A DNA stretch of 7,082 nucleotides, from the NCBI GenBank assembly GCA_003242525.1, contig QGUU01000128.1, forward strand, positions 1 to 7,082, given 5' to 3'. The position numbers were made by a program, and so were the translations under genes. The DNA is from Pseudomonadota bacterium. Its GTDB lineage: Bacteria > Pseudomonadota > Alphaproteobacteria > Rhizobiales > Rhizobiaceae. Under the pieces are notes generated by a model. It was not told the DNA's origin and searched no databases. It saw only the letters and a program-made list of their open reading frames with translations. Shown here piece by piece: positions 5,632 to 7,082 of the stretch; the stretch's first letter is position 1; every line of letters starts with the position of its first letter.

Positions 5632-6623
5632 TCCATTCCCCCTTCCACCGCGCTGTCCGTTTCCGCCGTGCAGGTGCTGGCAAAGTCAGCGACCCTTGCC
5701 CGCAGTGCGGCATCCACTTCCCCCCGGTCGAGGCGGCCGAGCATGTCCTCGTCCGCTAGCCTGCCCAGCATACAGTCACAGTAGCCGGTACAGAAGACGA
5801 TGTCGCGCAACTCGCGGCAGGAAGCCTGGCATGACGAGATGAAGGCCTGCTCAGGCGACAGTGCTGGCGGCGGAGCGATCTGGGACAGTAGCCACACGCC
5901 ACCAATCAGCACGGGCTGGTGTAACAGGTAAAAGGCCAGGCTGTGCTGTCCTACCAATATCAGCGGTCCCGCCCACCTTGCGGGCGACCAGCTACGGAGC
6001 CGCTCAAGCAGGCCGAGCCTCAGGGCCATCTGTGTCGTCGCCATCCCGGCAAGAACCGCGCCGAACCAGGGAAAAAGCGGCACGTAATCGTTGGAACGCG
6101 GGTTGACCGGCGACAGGCCGATCCACCAAAGCGCGGGATGATCGAAGGCTGGCATCCGCAAATAGTGAGGCACCGCGACGACAAGGAGAGCTGCAGTGGC
6201 GGTGACGAATGCCGGCAGCCTCACGAAAAGCAGGCCCAGGACGCTGGCCAGGGCAATGTGGTGCAGTATGCCGAAAAAGATAAAGCTGTCCGGCGTCGCG
6301 AACCGGGTGGCCACGGTGATTGCTGCCGCCGCCGCGACAATCCTCGCCAGCCTTTTCCAGAAGTTTTTCCAGCGAATGCCGTTGCCGTGGGCAAGCACAA
6401 GGCTCACGCCGACCAGGAATAGAAAGGTGGAGGCAATTCCGCGCGCGTAGAGTTTCCAGCCGCCGAAGGCGGTGAGGCCCGGAGAAACGTAGCCGAAGAA
6501 TTCGAGGTCCCAGGTGAAGTGATAGCTCACCATGGCAAGCAGGGCCGCACCACGCGCTGCGTCGATCGCGAAGATACGCCGCGACGGCTTCCCGTTCGTG
6601 GCGGTAGTGGGCTTCAAAGTCAT
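5628..6623 (-). CDS. DUF1624/HGSNAT-type membrane acyltransferase with cysteine-rich tail
   Basis: The 331-residue protein opens with the family signature RIFAIDAARGAALLAMVSYH (16-35) and carries about seven to eight membrane helices to residue 250, including FGILHHIALAS (117-127) and SLAFYLLHQPVLIGGVW (228-244). This matches DUF1624, related to heparan-alpha-glucosaminide N-acetyltransferase, which moves acetyl groups across the membrane onto amino sugars. The bacterial substrate is unknown. Residues 255-331 form a soluble tail with six cysteines (C265-x3-C269, C278-x3-C282-x-C284, C318). The spacing looks like disulfides or metal binding rather than chance. The start ATG at 6623 has an in-frame TAG directly before it, so it is the most upstream option, although the nearest GGAG lies about 13 nt away. 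It is the first gene of an operon with the ICMT-like gene. Confidence 0.85.
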   Translation of the reverse strand: MTLKPTTATNGKPSRRIFAIDAARGAALLAMVSYHFTWDLEFFGYVSPGLTAFGGWKLYARGIASTFLFLVGVSLVLAHGNGIRWKNFWKRLARIVAAAAAITVATRFATPDSFIFFGILHHIALASVLGLLFVRLPAFVTATAALLVVAVPHYLRMPAFDHPALWWIGLSPVNPRSNDYVPLFPWFGAVLAGMATTQMALRLGLLERLRSWSPARWAGPLILVGQHSLAFYLLHQPVLIGGVWLLSQIAPPPALSPEQAFISSCQASCRELRDIVFCTGYCDCMLGRLADEDMLGRLDRGEVDAALRARVADFASTCTAETDSAVEGGME

Positions 6624-6807
6624 CTAGCGCGATCCACTCCCTGCAGGAACGCATCAGCGGTAGGGCCAAAGCCTTGCGCTGTAAAGTTGGGCCAACGCCG
6701 GAAACCCATTGGCCTGCCTCACTTTCCGACAAGAGAACGTCGGTTTCCTGCTACTGAAAAGTCTCGTGCAAGTGCACAATTCCCATGGCCAATCTTCGCT
6801 GGGTCCC
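6624..6807. promoter_or_regulatory. Divergent promoter region with several short palindromes
   Basis: This 184-bp region separates the minus-strand acyltransferase operon from the plus-strand MFS gene. Three inverted repeats are seen: GTTGG-G-CCAAC (6686-6696), CCGAC-N8-GTCGG (6726-6743) and GTGCA-AG-TGCAC (6766-6777). Their spacing suits operators, but no known regulator motif is recognised and no clear -35/-10 pair was found. Confidence 0.35.
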
Positions 6808-7082
6808 ATGTCTGTCCACGTTCGTCATCCGATCTGGCTTCCGGCTGTGCGACCGGCGGACGCGCGGACCTTTGCCACTCTCTATGCCATCGAGTCCTTC
6901 GCCAGGGCGACCGTTTCCAGCGTCATTCCGATCCAGGCATACGAGATCCTGCGCAGCGAGCAGACCGTATCCATTCTCTACACGCTTGTTTCGCTGACGG
7001 GCCTGTCGGTCACGCTGTTCATGCCGCTGCTCATGCGCCGTTTTGCGCGTCGCTGGGTCTATACGGCGGGCGCGGCTCTTCT
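6808..7082 (+). CDS. MFS transporter, N-terminal part (runs off the window)
   Basis: An open frame from ATG at 6808 continues to the window end without a stop, giving 91 complete codons. The product starts MSVHVRHPIWLPAVRPADA. It then shows a first membrane helix (about TFATLYAIESFARATVSSVIP), an external loop, a second helix (TVSILYTLVSLTGLSVTLFMP) and a basic turn MRRFARRW, which resembles the motif-A loop between helices 2 and 3 of major facilitator proteins. The substrate cannot be told from this part. There is no good ribosome-binding site before 6808; in-frame GTG codons at 6772 and 6766, inside a palindrome, are alternative starts. Confidence 0.75.
   Translation, partial: MSVHVRHPIWLPAVRPADARTFATLYAIESFARATVSSVIPIQAYEILRSEQTVSILYTLVSLTGLSVTLFMPLLMRRFARRWVYTAGAAL

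Noticed and set aside
6004..6732. 242-aa minus-strand ORF overlapping the DUF1624 gene
   Set aside because: Arginine/proline-rich frame-shifted shadow. The DUF1624 frame carries all family motifs.
6785..6997. 70-aa ORF at the right end
   Set aside because: Out-of-frame with the MFS transporter that starts at 6808. Serine/arginine/proline-rich composition is typical of a shadow frame.

Overview
The window looks like a piece of an alphaproteobacterial chromosome, most likely Hyphomicrobiales (Mesorhizobium/Phyllobacteriaceae-like). This rests on high GC throughout, the character of the LipB, MgtE and LiuR-type MerR proteins, a DUF1624 acyltransferase with a cysteine-rich tail, and a LexA operator of the alphaproteobacterial type (GAAC-N7-GAAC). 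No database search was possible, so the taxon is an inference.

Layout. Bases 1-447 hold a small cysteine-rich ORF of unknown function lying next to the 3' end of a minus-strand tRNA-Pro(GGG). Bases 525-990 look almost empty. They nevertheless contain a 17-nt palindrome upstream of the tRNA, a promoter overlapped by a perfect LexA-type operator, and, behind an AGGAG ribosome-binding site, a 28-codon gene for a single-pass membrane peptide. This is the most interesting unit in the window: it has the architecture of SOS-induced membrane micropeptides such as Caulobacter SidA. Next come a membrane-anchored SRPBCC-like protein with an abrupt C-terminus, and lipB (minus strand) convergent with it.

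Divergent from lipB is a 60-residue membrane protein, followed by a minus-strand tRNA-Leu(GAG). The centre is the magnesium channel gene mgtE, with inverted repeats both in its leader and around its stop codon. It is followed by a LiuR-type MerR regulator gene whose promoter region carries a TTACGTAA palindrome.

Convergent with the regulator, behind a strong hairpin, is a minus-strand two-gene operon with an ATGA stop/start overlap: a DUF1624/HGSNAT-type membrane acyltransferase and an isoprenylcysteine-methyltransferase-like membrane protein. The right edge holds the first 91 codons of an MFS transporter, running out of the window.

Most genes are single housekeeping units rather than one pathway. 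The parts that act together by sequence evidence are the LexA box with the micropeptide, the MerR gene with its probable own operator, and the coupled acyltransferase/methyltransferase pair.
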